Shown one piece after another: positions 10,601-18,173 of a stretch of DNA of 61,143 nucleotides. Position 1 is the stretch's first letter; every line of letters begins with the position of its first letter. The notes under the pieces are model-generated. The model did not search any database. It saw only the letters and a program-made list of their open reading frames with translations, and had not been told where the DNA came from. The position numbers and the translations under genes are program-made. This DNA is from Eubacteriaceae bacterium (GTDB lineage Bacteria > Bacillota > Clostridia > Eubacteriales > Anaerofustaceae). The stretch covers positions 1 to 61,143 of the forward strand of contig WRIE01000010.1 in assembly GCA_009782875.1 (NCBI GenBank), written 5' to 3'.

Positions 10601-11471
10601 GATCCGAATAACTGTATGGTGTAATATAAACAGTGTGTTTTGCGGCATCATACTCCCCGAACATAAACGAGAAAACTGTATCGTTTCCGATTATGCCACT
10701 GCCACATGTAATCTGGTGGATATCGCTGCCAGCATCATCAAAACGGGAGTATCCCAGCCGATGGGAATGCCCGCACAGATATAAATCTACCCCTGCGCTT
10801 TCAAACAGCATTGCTATTTTTTCCTGTTCATTCTGATGCAAGAATTCCTTGTTGTGATGGCCTATAACAATAAGCGGCTTATTTTTGTCAGTAATTTTAT
10901 CTAAAACACGAATCAAAGAGCTCTCGGCGACCAGCAAGTTGTGCGGGTCATCGTCGTCGCATGATGTCAGGCAGGTGTTGAGCACAACAAGATTCAAATT
11001 ATCAAAAGAGTGGTAAATATGCGCATCTGAAATCTCTTCCGAGGATAGCTCACGGCCAAATATGCGTTTATATTCCCTGATATAATCAGACATTCCTGAG
11101 TGTGTGAGCAAAGTTCGAGTTTCCTCATCAGACATTGCGATATCGAACTCTAGTGAGGGATTGTCTGCTGTGCGAATCCGCAATATCTCTGATTTTCGCA
11201 ACCGCGAGTCGCGTTTAATGTCGTGGTTGCCCACTGACCAGAAGACATTGCTGAGTTCGACAGCAATCCGGGAAATAATTTCAGCCATGTGCTTGTCGAC
11301 ATTCTCATACTTATTTTTGTGTGCTATATCTCCAGTGATAAAGACATAGTCGCATTCAAACTTCTCTCTTTCCAAGCATTCCAGTAAAGCCTTTCGCGCC
11401 AGTAGTGTATCAAAAGTATCAAATGAACTGAAATGCAAATCCGAAAACTGCAACCATTTAAAGTCCTTCAA
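7668..11471 (-). CDS. Metallophosphoesterase - NACHT - WD40 - PtuA-like ATPase (STAND defence protein)
   Basis: A giant protein of 1267 residues with two separate ATPases. Residues 1-290 are a calcineurin-like metallophosphoesterase with all metal motifs: DLH 11-13, GD 47-48, GNHD 81-84, GHH 204-206, GHSH 234-237. Residues about 395-720 are a NACHT-type STAND NTPase, with Walker A GDGGMGKT 405-412, Walker B LLLDGFNE 468-475 and arginine-rich SRSRF 504-508. A pentapeptide-like linker and one clear WD40 repeat follow (GHS 839-841 to EW 867-868). Residues about 925-1190 are an ABC/SMC-like ATPase as in PtuA: Walker A GRNGSGKST 949-957, signature-like LPDGYSAT 1093-1100, Walker B LILIDE 1124-1129, switch THSPF 1159-1163. 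The start is TTG at 11471, six bases after GAGGG. It is the first gene of a two-gene operon with the HNH fusion. I infer that NACHT/WD40 senses infection and the C-terminal ATPase pairs with the HNH protein as in Septu. Confidence 0.88.
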   Translation of the reverse strand: MKDFKWLQFSDLHFSSFDTFDTLLARKALLECLEREKFECDYVFITGDIAHKNKYENVDKHMAEIISRIAVELSNVFWSVGNHDIKRDSRLRKSEILRIRTADNPSLEFDIAMSDEETRTLLTHSGMSDYIREYKRIFGRELSSEEISDAHIYHSFDNLNLVVLNTCLTSCDDDDPHNLLVAESSLIRVLDKITDKNKPLIVIGHHNKEFLHQNEQEKIAMLFESAGVDLYLCGHSHRLGYSRFDDAGSDIHQITCGSGIIGNDTVFSFMFGEYDAAKHTVYITPYSYSDRSAKRFSKDFNLHRRLLENSNDFLLERLAEHKANTVLSEIRIPLEDESLFIRSQRYYDFLRSEEGRFSFLNVDEQIIPKAKMPETRVLGIEDREPRGLMDVLRDASIKDNMLIIGDGGMGKTTAMLQIWEELLNTRSGALPLYIPLNEYKPHPEFIRNYVKQFYGRIDIYELNRDFVLLLDGFNEASGDMLPMTREINALTHQKIDYIRIFITSRSRFLPDQKMDNFQIQTLQPLDDKAVKDYLEEHNFELGDTPIELLRTPMMLTLYTETDSIQKAIKPRRLFDFKHNLTRGELLYNYMLCQVANYVLNGRLDDVNAAWFALFAAAPYIAYMMEKSGTFHIDKKEFANAMSEFQKQIPVENRIESMPGDLQKLISPHMASSLSTEDVLIYQQALLVEEAGQYTFKHQYFRDFFAALHIANTIDGYIKGKSNSLPKEVSGNLWSIYVRDMLGGYYGDYRHSEKYNLDAHTQLHELLGKLRGKSNEDCGLAVNNIIETWRQSRNNRILWEDLSRLDLSHLPLNGVMLSSPHQASKFDGSLISDATFLPQGHSVTVNSAVYSPDGRRILSGADVGTIKEWDRETGGCLWTSPPYGGILISGCDFKGCRYTSPEIEMLVKTFGGRTLNPYLTRVRSEKLFGHTMDINISLGEDTMRNLVITGRNGSGKSTLLLGVKQALEAIFKDDKSGDVTLEFSGDKQQEAHNVLRHEYNQGYFMFTYFQSNHLYDETKSGLWDRLNKTHANMNQLRLEGKHTEAESQAAWLDKIKKLLCDLLETEVEFRLVKGELEIWHKFRGEEPQIRLDKLPDGYSATINIFSSILSHWTDISIPLSRMRGLILIDELEAHLHVQLQKTIFPFLTEQLPNVQFIVVTHSPFILNSVKNAVVFDMERDTVAYRSQDSKYGLQGWTLESILGNILGEDDESKLLSDKLKEFEGYIDCEDNIGASKIYRELHEMMDVENRFLTVLRLQLSAIGGLPND

Positions 11472-11507
11472 AGCATACCCTCTCTATAGTGTATATATAT
11501 TGGCATA

Positions 11508-11536
11508 AATATACATTAAACTATAAGACATGTCAA
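11508..11536 (-). promoter_or_regulatory. Promoter of the NACHT/HNH operon
   Basis: On the minus strand a perfect -35 TTGACA (11531-11536) is followed after exactly 17 bases by -10 TATATT (11508-11513). Transcription would begin about 30 bases before the TTG start, so the leader is short. This is a standard vegetative-sigma promoter and suggests constitutive expression, as is usual for defence systems. Confidence 0.75.
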
Positions 11537-11863
11537 AATATATCAAAATATGACGAAAATAGGATGTATCGAGATTGCTCTGTTATTGGAGGTGTTTTGT
11601 ATGAGTCACATCTTTAGTGGATAATGAAAATGCTGCTTTAAACTTATGGGCTACAGCGCCTAAAAGCCTCTCTAAAGACTCATCCCGCCACCTAACCTTC
11701 AATGGTTTGAGATGGTGGTATCCTCTACACAATTGATAACAACATACCCCAAACCCCATGGGTGGACCAACTATCTACACACAAACATCACAAATCGACA
11801 TATATCGATTTTTTTCCGTTTTTTCCCTTGCGAAGTAAAATACTTTGTTGGCATAATGTCTTT

Positions 11864-13639
11864 ATGGAGAATAAACAACCAACAGACCATATCCGGGACT
11901 ACTTTTTGTATCCGAAGCTTGCGTTGCACAAGCAGTATTTGGCTATGCGCGATTTTTTCCTTGACGGGAAATCAGCAGAAGAAATTTCAAAGGCGCATGG
12001 ATACTCGGTAAGCTCTGTCTATTCCTTGGTGCGCGACTTTAAAATTAAAATGTCCTCTGATGGCAACAGCGGGGAGGAGCCAGACCCTTTCTTCAAAGAC
12101 CCGTCTAGGGGTAGGCCAAGGCTTCAACAAGAAGCAGGCTCAAGGGAAATTATAGTCGAGTGCAGGAAAAAAAATATGGGAGTTCCGGAGATAAAGTCTA
12201 CCTTGGATGCTATGGATATCAAGGTCTCAGAAAAACAAATAACAAAAGTCCTTCGCGAAGAGGGCTTTGCCAGGCTGCCCCGCAGGGATGGAGAAGAACG
12301 CAAAGCCGCGGCAAGCAGCGCGCCTGTGGCTTCAATGGCACAAGAAAATCCAATCTCCATCGGTTTGGAGGATGACCGGTTCTCAACCCAAATTGCAGGC
12401 TTGATGCTCTTTGCGCCAATTATCAAAGAGTACGGGATTGATGCGCTGATCCAAAACTCGCCCTATCCAGGCATGGGGCAAATCAGCAATGTATCCGCAA
12501 TCCTGTCTTTTTTGGCTCTAAAACTTGGGGGCATAGCGCACTTCGCGGCAGACGACTCATGGTGCATGGACAAGGGGATGGGCTTGTTTGCCGGGCTAAA
12601 TGCTTTGCCGGCGACTGCATGGCTAAATACCTACGCAAGCCAAATTGACAGGGATATGAACATCGAGTTTCTCAAAGCCCTTAAAAATGCCTTGAATTTC
12701 GAAGGGATGTTCACTGGCATTGTGAGCTTGTGTTATACAGCCGTGCCATATTGGTCAAACAACGCAGGGTCATGGCCGGCAAGAAGTTTGTCCTCAGTCA
12801 ATTCCCTCTATGTATACGACCCAACTTCCGGCTTGGGCTGCTATGCAGACACAACAGTAAAATCAAGGAATAGCAAAGTTGACGCGCTTTGCGAGTTTAT
12901 TGAGTTTTGCAGCGCCACCCCTGGCCACCATTCCATCCAATCGGGATGCTTTGAGTTTAACGGCCGTTTCACTACTTATAGCAACCTTGACAAGATGGAC
13001 AAACAGGGCTTGACTTTTATCACACTCCAACGCAAAAGCAAAATGCTTAGAGAGAAAATAGCTAGGGTGCCTGAATTCAGTTGGAAACCTTTCACTTTAC
13101 ATATGGCAGGCGGCCAAGACAAGGTTTTGTCAGTTTATGAGAATGAGACCACCTTGAAAGGATGCGATGCAGTGCTGAGGCAAGTGGCAGTGACTTGGGA
13201 CGGCAAAGGCATGCCGGATGTGATCGTGACCAACAACTTTGAAATGGATCTTAGCGAGCTGATTAAGAGGTATAGCGAAAAGTGGCTGAATGAAAGCGAG
13301 CTTGGTGAGCAGCTTGATTTTTTCCATTTGAACCGCATCAACTCTGAATTGTCAATCGATGTGGATTTTGACCTTACGATGACTATGCTAGCCAATAACT
13401 TGTATAGGCTGCTAGCTATGAAAACTGTAGGAAACAGCAACGACAGCGCAAAAGCCCTGTTTGGTAAACTAATCGACAATGCAGGTGAAATTTCGATTGG
13501 CAACAACCAAGTTGAAGTAAAGATGAGACGCAAAAAAGCTTTGCCTTACGCGCTTGATTACGCACAAACGACAACTGGGCTCACATACCCCTGGCTAAAT
13601 GGAAGCAGCCTGGTTTTCTCTCCATCAAACACGACATGA
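11864..13639 (+). CDS. Transposase-like protein with N-terminal helix-turn-helix domains
   Basis: The protein of 591 residues is counted from ATG at 11864. An in-frame upstream start would translate the conserved non-coding left end. Residues about 30-70 and 95-140 form two helix-turn-helix units (SAEEISKAHGYSVSSVYSLV and the segment ending VLREEGFARLPRR). The C-terminal part resembles DDE transposases: a FTTYSNLDKMDKQGLTFITL block, and a YSEKW..NESEL..QLDFFHL segment carrying the expected glutamate. At the places where the first two catalytic aspartates are expected I see SLCYTAVPYW and FEFNGRF, with no obvious Asp. The frame is intact, so it may be a catalytically dead or repurposed copy, or my placement of the motifs may be wrong. 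No ribosome site is seen. A CATAAT box lies directly before the start, compatible with a leaderless message. Confidence 0.7.
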   Translation: MENKQPTDHIRDYFLYPKLALHKQYLAMRDFFLDGKSAEEISKAHGYSVSSVYSLVRDFKIKMSSDGNSGEEPDPFFKDPSRGRPRLQQEAGSREIIVECRKKNMGVPEIKSTLDAMDIKVSEKQITKVLREEGFARLPRRDGEERKAAASSAPVASMAQENPISIGLEDDRFSTQIAGLMLFAPIIKEYGIDALIQNSPYPGMGQISNVSAILSFLALKLGGIAHFAADDSWCMDKGMGLFAGLNALPATAWLNTYASQIDRDMNIEFLKALKNALNFEGMFTGIVSLCYTAVPYWSNNAGSWPARSLSSVNSLYVYDPTSGLGCYADTTVKSRNSKVDALCEFIEFCSATPGHHSIQSGCFEFNGRFTTYSNLDKMDKQGLTFITLQRKSKMLREKIARVPEFSWKPFTLHMAGGQDKVLSVYENETTLKGCDAVLRQVAVTWDGKGMPDVIVTNNFEMDLSELIKRYSEKWLNESELGEQLDFFHLNRINSELSIDVDFDLTMTMLANNLYRLLAMKTVGNSNDSAKALFGKLIDNAGEISIGNNQVEVKMRRKKALPYALDYAQTTTGLTYPWLNGSSLVFSPSNTT

Positions 13640-13675
13640 CAGGATTGGTCCCTGCCATCATTTTTTGATTATGTC

Positions 13676-13705
13676 GCCAAGGCTTGCCCTTGGCTATTTT
13701 TTATT
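13676..13705 (+). terminator. Terminator of the insertion-sequence gene
   Basis: The stem GCCAAGG (13676-13682) pairs with CCTTGGC (13688-13694) and is followed by a T-rich run on the plus strand. It sits 37 bases past the transposase stop and just before the convergent ABC operon ends at 13712. Confidence 0.7.
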
Positions 13706-13711
13706 TTAGCC

Positions 13712-14500
13712 TCAACCCAAGATAACCCTGTCGGGCAGCGGTGTATTGCTCTTTTGGGAATACAGCTCCAGCAGCTTTTCTGGAGTCAGCTCCTTTTTCT
13801 GCCCAGACGCGATATCTAGTGCAATTTTGGCTTCGTTCATCATTAATATGCGGTTTCCATGCATTATTGCCGCATTGATGTCGTGGGTGATAACCATAGC
13901 CGCAATTTGCTTTTGGTGCGCGACGGCCACAGTCATCTCCATCACCTTCTTTGCTGCGGCAGGGTCAAGGGCAGCAGTATGCTCGTCAAAGAGCAAAAGT
14001 TTTGGCTCGGCTATTGTAGCCATCAAAAGCGCCACAGCTTGCCTTTGCCCTCCTGACAACAAACCGACTTTATCTGTCAGCCTGTCCTCAAGGCCCATGC
14101 CCAAGCCTTCAAGCGCTTGCCGAAACACGCCCCTGTCTTTCTTGCTTACAGCGAAAAAGCTTTTTTTCGCTTTTCTGGTGTATGCCAAAGACAGGTTCTC
14201 CTCGATAGTCATGCCCGGCGCAGTGCCTTTCATCGGGTCTTGCATGATGCGCCCTATCTCAAGGGCGCGTTTGTAGTCTGGCAATGGGTCGATGCGCTTG
14301 CCATCCAGGAACACCTGCCCTGAGTCAAGCTCGAACTTCCCGCAAATCGCATTGAAAAGAGAAGACTTTCCTGACCCGTTGGATCCCAGGATCATTGCAA
14401 AATCCCCCCGCAACAGCTCAAGGGAGACATCCTCAAGGGCAACCCTTTCATTTACAGTGCCTTTGAAAAAAGCTTTTGAAACGCCTTTCAATTCAAGCAT
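13712..14500 (-). CDS. ABC transporter ATP-binding protein (TrpZ-like)
   Basis: The ATPase of 262 residues powers the uptake system encoded by the operon. It has Walker A GSNGSGKSS near residue 41, signature LSGGQRQA near 150, and Walker B LLFDEHTAALDP near 170. The DEHTAALD form is typical of ATPases paired with PF04392 substrate-binding lipoproteins. I chose ATG at 14500, not GTG at 14506, because AAGGAAGG lies eight bases before the ATG. The start overlaps the permease stop by 8 bases, so translation is coupled. It is the last gene of the T-box-controlled operon. The substrate is inferred from the leader, not from this sequence. Confidence 0.9.
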   Translation of the reverse strand: MLELKGVSKAFFKGTVNERVALEDVSLELLRGDFAMILGSNGSGKSSLFNAICGKFELDSGQVFLDGKRIDPLPDYKRALEIGRIMQDPMKGTAPGMTIEENLSLAYTRKAKKSFFAVSKKDRGVFRQALEGLGMGLEDRLTDKVGLLSGGQRQAVALLMATIAEPKLLLFDEHTAALDPAAAKKVMEMTVAVAHQKQIAAMVITHDINAAIMHGNRILMMNEAKIALDIASGQKKELTPEKLLELYSQKSNTPLPDRVILG

Positions 14501-15377
14501 AATCACTGCCTTCCTTGCCCTTTATCCTTTTTGCCACCTTGGCGAAGCCTTGCTTCACATATGGCGCGCCCATTGCCGCCGCAACTATTATTGAGCTGGC
14601 GAGCTTGACCGCGTAAGCCGGGAAGAAGCTCACCTTGAAAGCGGCTGCCAATATAAGCCTGTAAAACACAGAGCCTGTTACTGCCCCCAAAAGCGACAAG
14701 GGTATGCCCCGCCTCCCCAAAATCCCCTCGCCTATGATCACAGACGCCAGCCCCGCGACAACAATGCCTGAGCCGTAGCCCACGTCTACCGAGTTTTGGT
14801 ATTGTGCCAAAAGCGCGCCGGACATTGCAGCTATGCCGTTTGCCAGGCAGAAGCCTACGAGTTTGCAGCTGTCCGCGTTTATAGAGGAGGCCCTGACCAT
14901 TTCTTCATTGTCCCCAGTGGCTCGCAGGGCCATGCCCATCCGGGTTTTAAAAAAAACAGCCAAAACACATGCCAGCACAGCGCATACAATGGCAAGGACA
15001 GCCATTTTCGATGATCCGGTAAAAATAGAGCTGGTACCGAACAAGCTGATGTTGGATCTGCCTCCCATTACGTAAATATTCACAGAATACAACCCTCCGG
15101 CTATGAGCACCCCTGCCAGTATAGGCTGGATATTGAGTTTCACGTATAGGGAGCCGGTAGCCAAGCCAGCTAGCGCCCCTGCAAAAAACGCTGCAAAAAG
15201 GGCGAAGAAAGGCCTTCCTTTTTGCACTTGCAAGGCGCATACCGCCATGCCTAAAACAAAACTCCCATCCACTGTGAGGTCGGGAGTGTTCAACACACGG
15301 AAAGTCACAAAAACCCCCATTGCCAGCACTGCGTAAACCAAGCCCAGCTCAATCGACCCGATGAGGACAATTTTCAT
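14493..15377 (-). CDS. ABC transporter permease (TrpY-like)
   Basis: The integral membrane protein of 294 residues has about eight to ten hydrophobic segments and belongs to the branched-chain/PF02653 permease superfamily. The conserved region RATGDNEEMVRASSI, followed by a long glycine-rich membrane segment, is the usual cytoplasmic coupling loop region. It forms the channel for the ligand delivered by the lipoprotein. Its ATG overlaps the dehydrogenase stop by one base (TAATG), and it overlaps the ATPase gene downstream, so the three are one transcription and translation unit. Confidence 0.9.
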   Translation of the reverse strand: MKIVLIGSIELGLVYAVLAMGVFVTFRVLNTPDLTVDGSFVLGMAVCALQVQKGRPFFALFAAFFAGALAGLATGSLYVKLNIQPILAGVLIAGGLYSVNIYVMGGRSNISLFGTSSIFTGSSKMAVLAIVCAVLACVLAVFFKTRMGMALRATGDNEEMVRASSINADSCKLVGFCLANGIAAMSGALLAQYQNSVDVGYGSGIVVAGLASVIIGEGILGRRGIPLSLLGAVTGSVFYRLILAAAFKVSFFPAYAVKLASSIIVAAAMGAPYVKQGFAKVAKRIKGKEGSDYA

Positions 15378-16318
15378 TACATCCCGCCTGCCATTTCATT
15401 GTAGCTTTTGACTACAGCGCAAGACATGGCGAAACGGGCAAGCTCTCCATCATTTAAAGGCAACTCGACAACCTTTTGGACCCCGCTGGCGCCGATGATA
15501 GCCGGAACGCCAATGAGAAAACCGTCTTGGCCGTACTCCCCTTCAAGAAGGGTTGAAACAGGCAATACCCGCTTTGCGCCATCAAGGACAGCTTTGGCTG
15601 CCATAGCCGCGACATACCCGATCCCAAACTCTGTGGAGCCTTTGCCTTCCATGATGGCAGTCCCCCTTTGGGCTGTTTCCATCTCAATTTGGCTGGCTGC
15701 GTAAGCAGCATCACTGTTATTCGAAAACATTGCGGTGAAAGGCTTTGAGCCTACCATAAGGGATGAGAAAGGCACAAATTGGCTGTCGCCGTGCTCCCCC
15801 ATGACCAGCCCGTCTATGCTCGAAGCCGACACATCAAAGTATCCTGCCACAACCTGTTTCATCCTAGCTGTGTCAAGCAAGGTGCCTGTCGAGAACAGCT
15901 GCCCTTTTTCTAGGGATAGCCTTTGGACGAAAAAGCTCGCAACCACGTCGGCTGGGTTAGTTATTGATATTATTACGCTCGATTGAGTGTCGGCCCTGGC
16001 AAGCAGCGGCAACACTTCAAGGGATGCCTCGATTGACGAGCCAAAGGTGTCAAGGCGTGTCATGCCCGGCTCCCTAGGCTTGCCAAAACACAGGAATACC
16101 ACCCCTGCCCCTGCGCAATCTTTGTACCCGCCGGCCCTTGCCGTGACAGGCCAACCTGCGAAAGCTGCCGCATCCATGACCTCTTGCGCCTGCGCCCGGG
16201 CTTTTTCCTCTATTATATCGATAAAGACGATCTCATTTGCTATATTCCCGTAAGCGAGGGACAAGGCCACATGGCTTCCCACATGGCCTGCCCCGATAAT
16301 CACTATCTTTCTTTCCAC
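15377..16318 (-). CDS. Lactate/malate dehydrogenase family protein inside an ABC operon
   Basis: The NAD-dependent 2-hydroxyacid dehydrogenase of 313 residues has the LDH/MDH fold. Visible are the nucleotide loop GAGHVG (9-14), D34 that selects NAD, the mobile loop GKPREPGMTR (79-88), ITNPAD, and the catalytic histidine loop GEHGDSQ. In the mobile loop the residue that is Gln in lactate dehydrogenases is Arg (R82), the malate-type residue, although the rest of the protein looks LDH-like. Such enzymes reduce 2-oxoacids to L-2-hydroxyacids. Lying between the lipoprotein and permease genes of a probable tryptophan transporter, it may reduce the 2-oxoacid of the imported amino acid, or it may simply be a malate dehydrogenase. 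The start is GTG at 16318 after GGAGAG. Confidence 0.85.
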   Translation of the reverse strand: MERKIVIIGAGHVGSHVALSLAYGNIANEIVFIDIIEEKARAQAQEVMDAAAFAGWPVTARAGGYKDCAGAGVVFLCFGKPREPGMTRLDTFGSSIEASLEVLPLLARADTQSSVIISITNPADVVASFFVQRLSLEKGQLFSTGTLLDTARMKQVVAGYFDVSASSIDGLVMGEHGDSQFVPFSSLMVGSKPFTAMFSNNSDAAYAASQIEMETAQRGTAIMEGKGSTEFGIGYVAAMAAKAVLDGAKRVLPVSTLLEGEYGQDGFLIGVPAIIGASGVQKVVELPLNDGELARFAMSCAVVKSYNEMAGGM

Positions 16319-16335
16319 TTGTTGCTCTCCAATTA

Positions 16336-17355
16336 TTATTTCCCAAGGAGCTTGCCGTCAAAATCCTCGGGGATTGTTATCCCTAGAAGCTCGGCAGTGG
16401 CGGGATTGACCATTTTTGAGAACTCGCTTACTGCCTCAACCGGGTTCTCTGCAATAGTTTGCCCTGAAAGCAAGCGCACTATCATATCTGTCGTTTGCTG
16501 CCCCAGCTGCACATAGTCTATTCCCACAGTGGCAAACCCGCCGTCGATGACCATTGAGTCAGCGCCGACATACAGCGGCATTTTATGCTCGATTGCGATG
16601 GTGGCGTACACTTCCATTGCGCTGGCCACAGTGTTGTCGTTTGGTGTAAAGAATGCGTCAGCCCTGCCTACCAAGGAAAGGGCAGCTTGCTGCAAATCTG
16701 CAGTGGAGGCTATAGTCGCTTCTACAAAAGGTATGCCATTGTTCTGGCAGTATTCTTTTGCTGTGTTGATGCTTGCGAGCGAGTTGGTCTCAGAGGCGTT
16801 GTAGACTAAGCCGAAAGTCTCAACTTCAGGGGTGAGCTCCCCCGCGAGTTTGAAAATATCTGCGACAGCTATTGTGTTGGACACGCCTGTGATATTTGAG
16901 TCTGTCTTGTCAAAAGACTCTACCAAGCCCGCTTGTATGGGATTGCTCACTGCCGAGAAGACAATTTGGATATCAGCGCCCTCAGCTGCGTTTTTAGCCG
17001 CTTGGGCAGGCTGTGTCGCTATGGGCACGAGGATGCTAGCGCCGCTTGCCATTATTTCGTTCATGATGCTCGGCAACAAGGACAAATCCCCGGCAGCGTT
17101 TTTCTGCACAATCTCGATTTTATCGGCAAACTCAGATGCGCCAAGCTCTTCGATGATCGTGTCGCGGATTTGGTTCAGGGAGGTATGGTCCATAGGCTGG
17201 ACAATAGCTATAATTATTTTTTCTTCTTTGGAACCGGATCCTTGCGTATTTGAATTGCCTTGGCCGCACCCGATGAGAGACAGCGCAAAGGCAGCTGCAA
17301 GTAAAAGCAGCAATGCTTTCTTTGTGGTTTTGTTTAGTTGTGTTTTTGTTTTCAT
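16336..17355 (-). CDS. ABC transporter substrate-binding lipoprotein (TrpX-like)
   Basis: The protein of 339 residues has a lipoprotein signal peptide: charged N-terminus, hydrophobic core, lipobox LIGC with the acylated Cys near residue 30, then a Gly/Ser/Asn linker. The mature part is the PF04392 periplasmic-binding fold (family of TrpX), with AIVQPMDHTSL at its start and GLVYN, FFTPNDNTVAS and YVGADSMV blocks. It captures a small ligand outside the membrane. ATG at 17355 has an excellent GAGGAG site. It is the first gene after the T-box leader, 17 bases before the dehydrogenase gene. Confidence 0.9.
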   Translation of the reverse strand: MKTKTQLNKTTKKALLLLLAAAFALSLIGCGQGNSNTQGSGSKEEKIIIAIVQPMDHTSLNQIRDTIIEELGASEFADKIEIVQKNAAGDLSLLPSIMNEIMASGASILVPIATQPAQAAKNAAEGADIQIVFSAVSNPIQAGLVESFDKTDSNITGVSNTIAVADIFKLAGELTPEVETFGLVYNASETNSLASINTAKEYCQNNGIPFVEATIASTADLQQAALSLVGRADAFFTPNDNTVASAMEVYATIAIEHKMPLYVGADSMVIDGGFATVGIDYVQLGQQTTDMIVRLLSGQTIAENPVEAVSEFSKMVNPATAELLGITIPEDFDGKLLGK

Positions 17356-17395
17356 TTTTTTCTCCTCTTAAATTGCCAACCGGTGTTTTGGGTAA

Positions 17396-17672
17396 ATAAA
17401 AAAAGCTGCCCTTCTTGAAAGGACAAGCCAAATGCCTGCGGTGCCACCTTATTTGGTTTTGCTATTACTAAAGCAAAACCCGCTTAGCAGGATGCTATCA
17501 CATCCCCTGCCAATAACGCTGGCATGGCGGCTAAACTACAACAGCAACAAACTGCTTCGCCTCGCCCTCAGCGGCCCATTTGCAGACAGCATTCTTAGTG
17601 GCTTCGCAGCAACTGCCACCTCTCTGAAAAGCGCCCGCCTGTTTTATTCCCGCTTCATCGGTTTTAAATTAT
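17396..17672 (-). promoter_or_regulatory. T-box leader, probably tryptophan-specific
   Basis: On the minus strand the leader carries the T-box core AAGGTGGCACCGC (17438-17450 region). It is followed by a terminator: stem GCTTGTCCTT with GGGCAGC, allowing one bulged base (17405-17428), then seven Ts (17398-17404). Stem I elements (GATGAAG, an AGAGAGG bulge, CTGAGGGC) lie upstream. A candidate specifier codon TGG (17576-17578) precedes CTGAG. The bulge UGGC ends in C and would pair with a tRNA discriminator G, as in bacterial tRNA-Trp but not tRNA-Tyr or tRNA-Phe. Uncharged tRNA would open the operon when the amino acid is scarce. The specifier assignment is by eye. Confidence 0.85.
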
Positions 17673-17679
17673 TGGAACT

Positions 17680-17708
17680 AGAGTAACTTATCGGCCTTTG
17701 TTTGTCAA
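17680..17708 (-). promoter_or_regulatory. Promoter of the T-box operon
   Basis: On the minus strand TTGACA (17703-17708) is followed by 17 bases and the weaker box TACTCT (17680-17685). Transcription would start right at the 5' edge of the T-box leader, which supports both assignments. Confidence 0.6.
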
Positions 17709-18161
17709 GTTTTTTTTCCCATTGGCGCTTTATCTTTTATTGGGGTGAATTGCATTTGCTTTGATTTCAAAAATGCGGGAAGTTTTTACTAGAAACAACT
17801 CCAGAAATTGGGGCAAAGTGCATATGGTCGCAGGAATTATATAGCAAATATGAAAAATGTATAGTTTTCGGTAGTTGAAAGCATTCATTTACTCGTTTCA
17901 GCACAATGCCATTATTTAGCAGCAAGCTGCACTATCCAGTTTTTTGGGTGTTTGTTCCAACCTGGATTAATAATCTAATTATTTATGAAAACCATAGCAA
18001 GAAAAAGTCGATTGCAACTTGAATTCTAGATTTAATATGTTTTCATAATAACTTTTATAATAATTATTTCACATTATAATTGGTTAGCCTTTTCTACAAA
18101 TTTCATTCTTGTAATCTACAAAAAACGGAACGCAGACATTTTGCGGTATTATAGAATGGTT
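17709..18161. other. Intergenic region between divergent units
   Basis: AT-rich spacer between the T-box operon promoter and the GrpB gene. Apart from the promoter just outside its left edge I see no coding sequence, repeats or structured RNA in it. Confidence 0.4.
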
Positions 18162-18173
18162 GGAGGTTGCAGC

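Larger units (their letters stand above)
11733..13705 (+). mobile_element. Insertion sequence with single long transposase-like gene
   Basis: The left boundary is set by the repeat shared with 5559-5725, beginning TTGATAACAAC. The single gene is followed by a terminator. Terminal inverted repeats and a target duplication could not be identified by eye, so the right boundary is approximate and the family assignment open (IS1634/IS4-like is my best guess). The gene-proximal left end contains an AT-rich palindromic region that may bind the transposase. Confidence 0.65.

Noticed and set aside
17432-17686. Plus-strand frame opposite the T-box
   Set aside because: It is the complement of a structured leader RNA and has no start signals.
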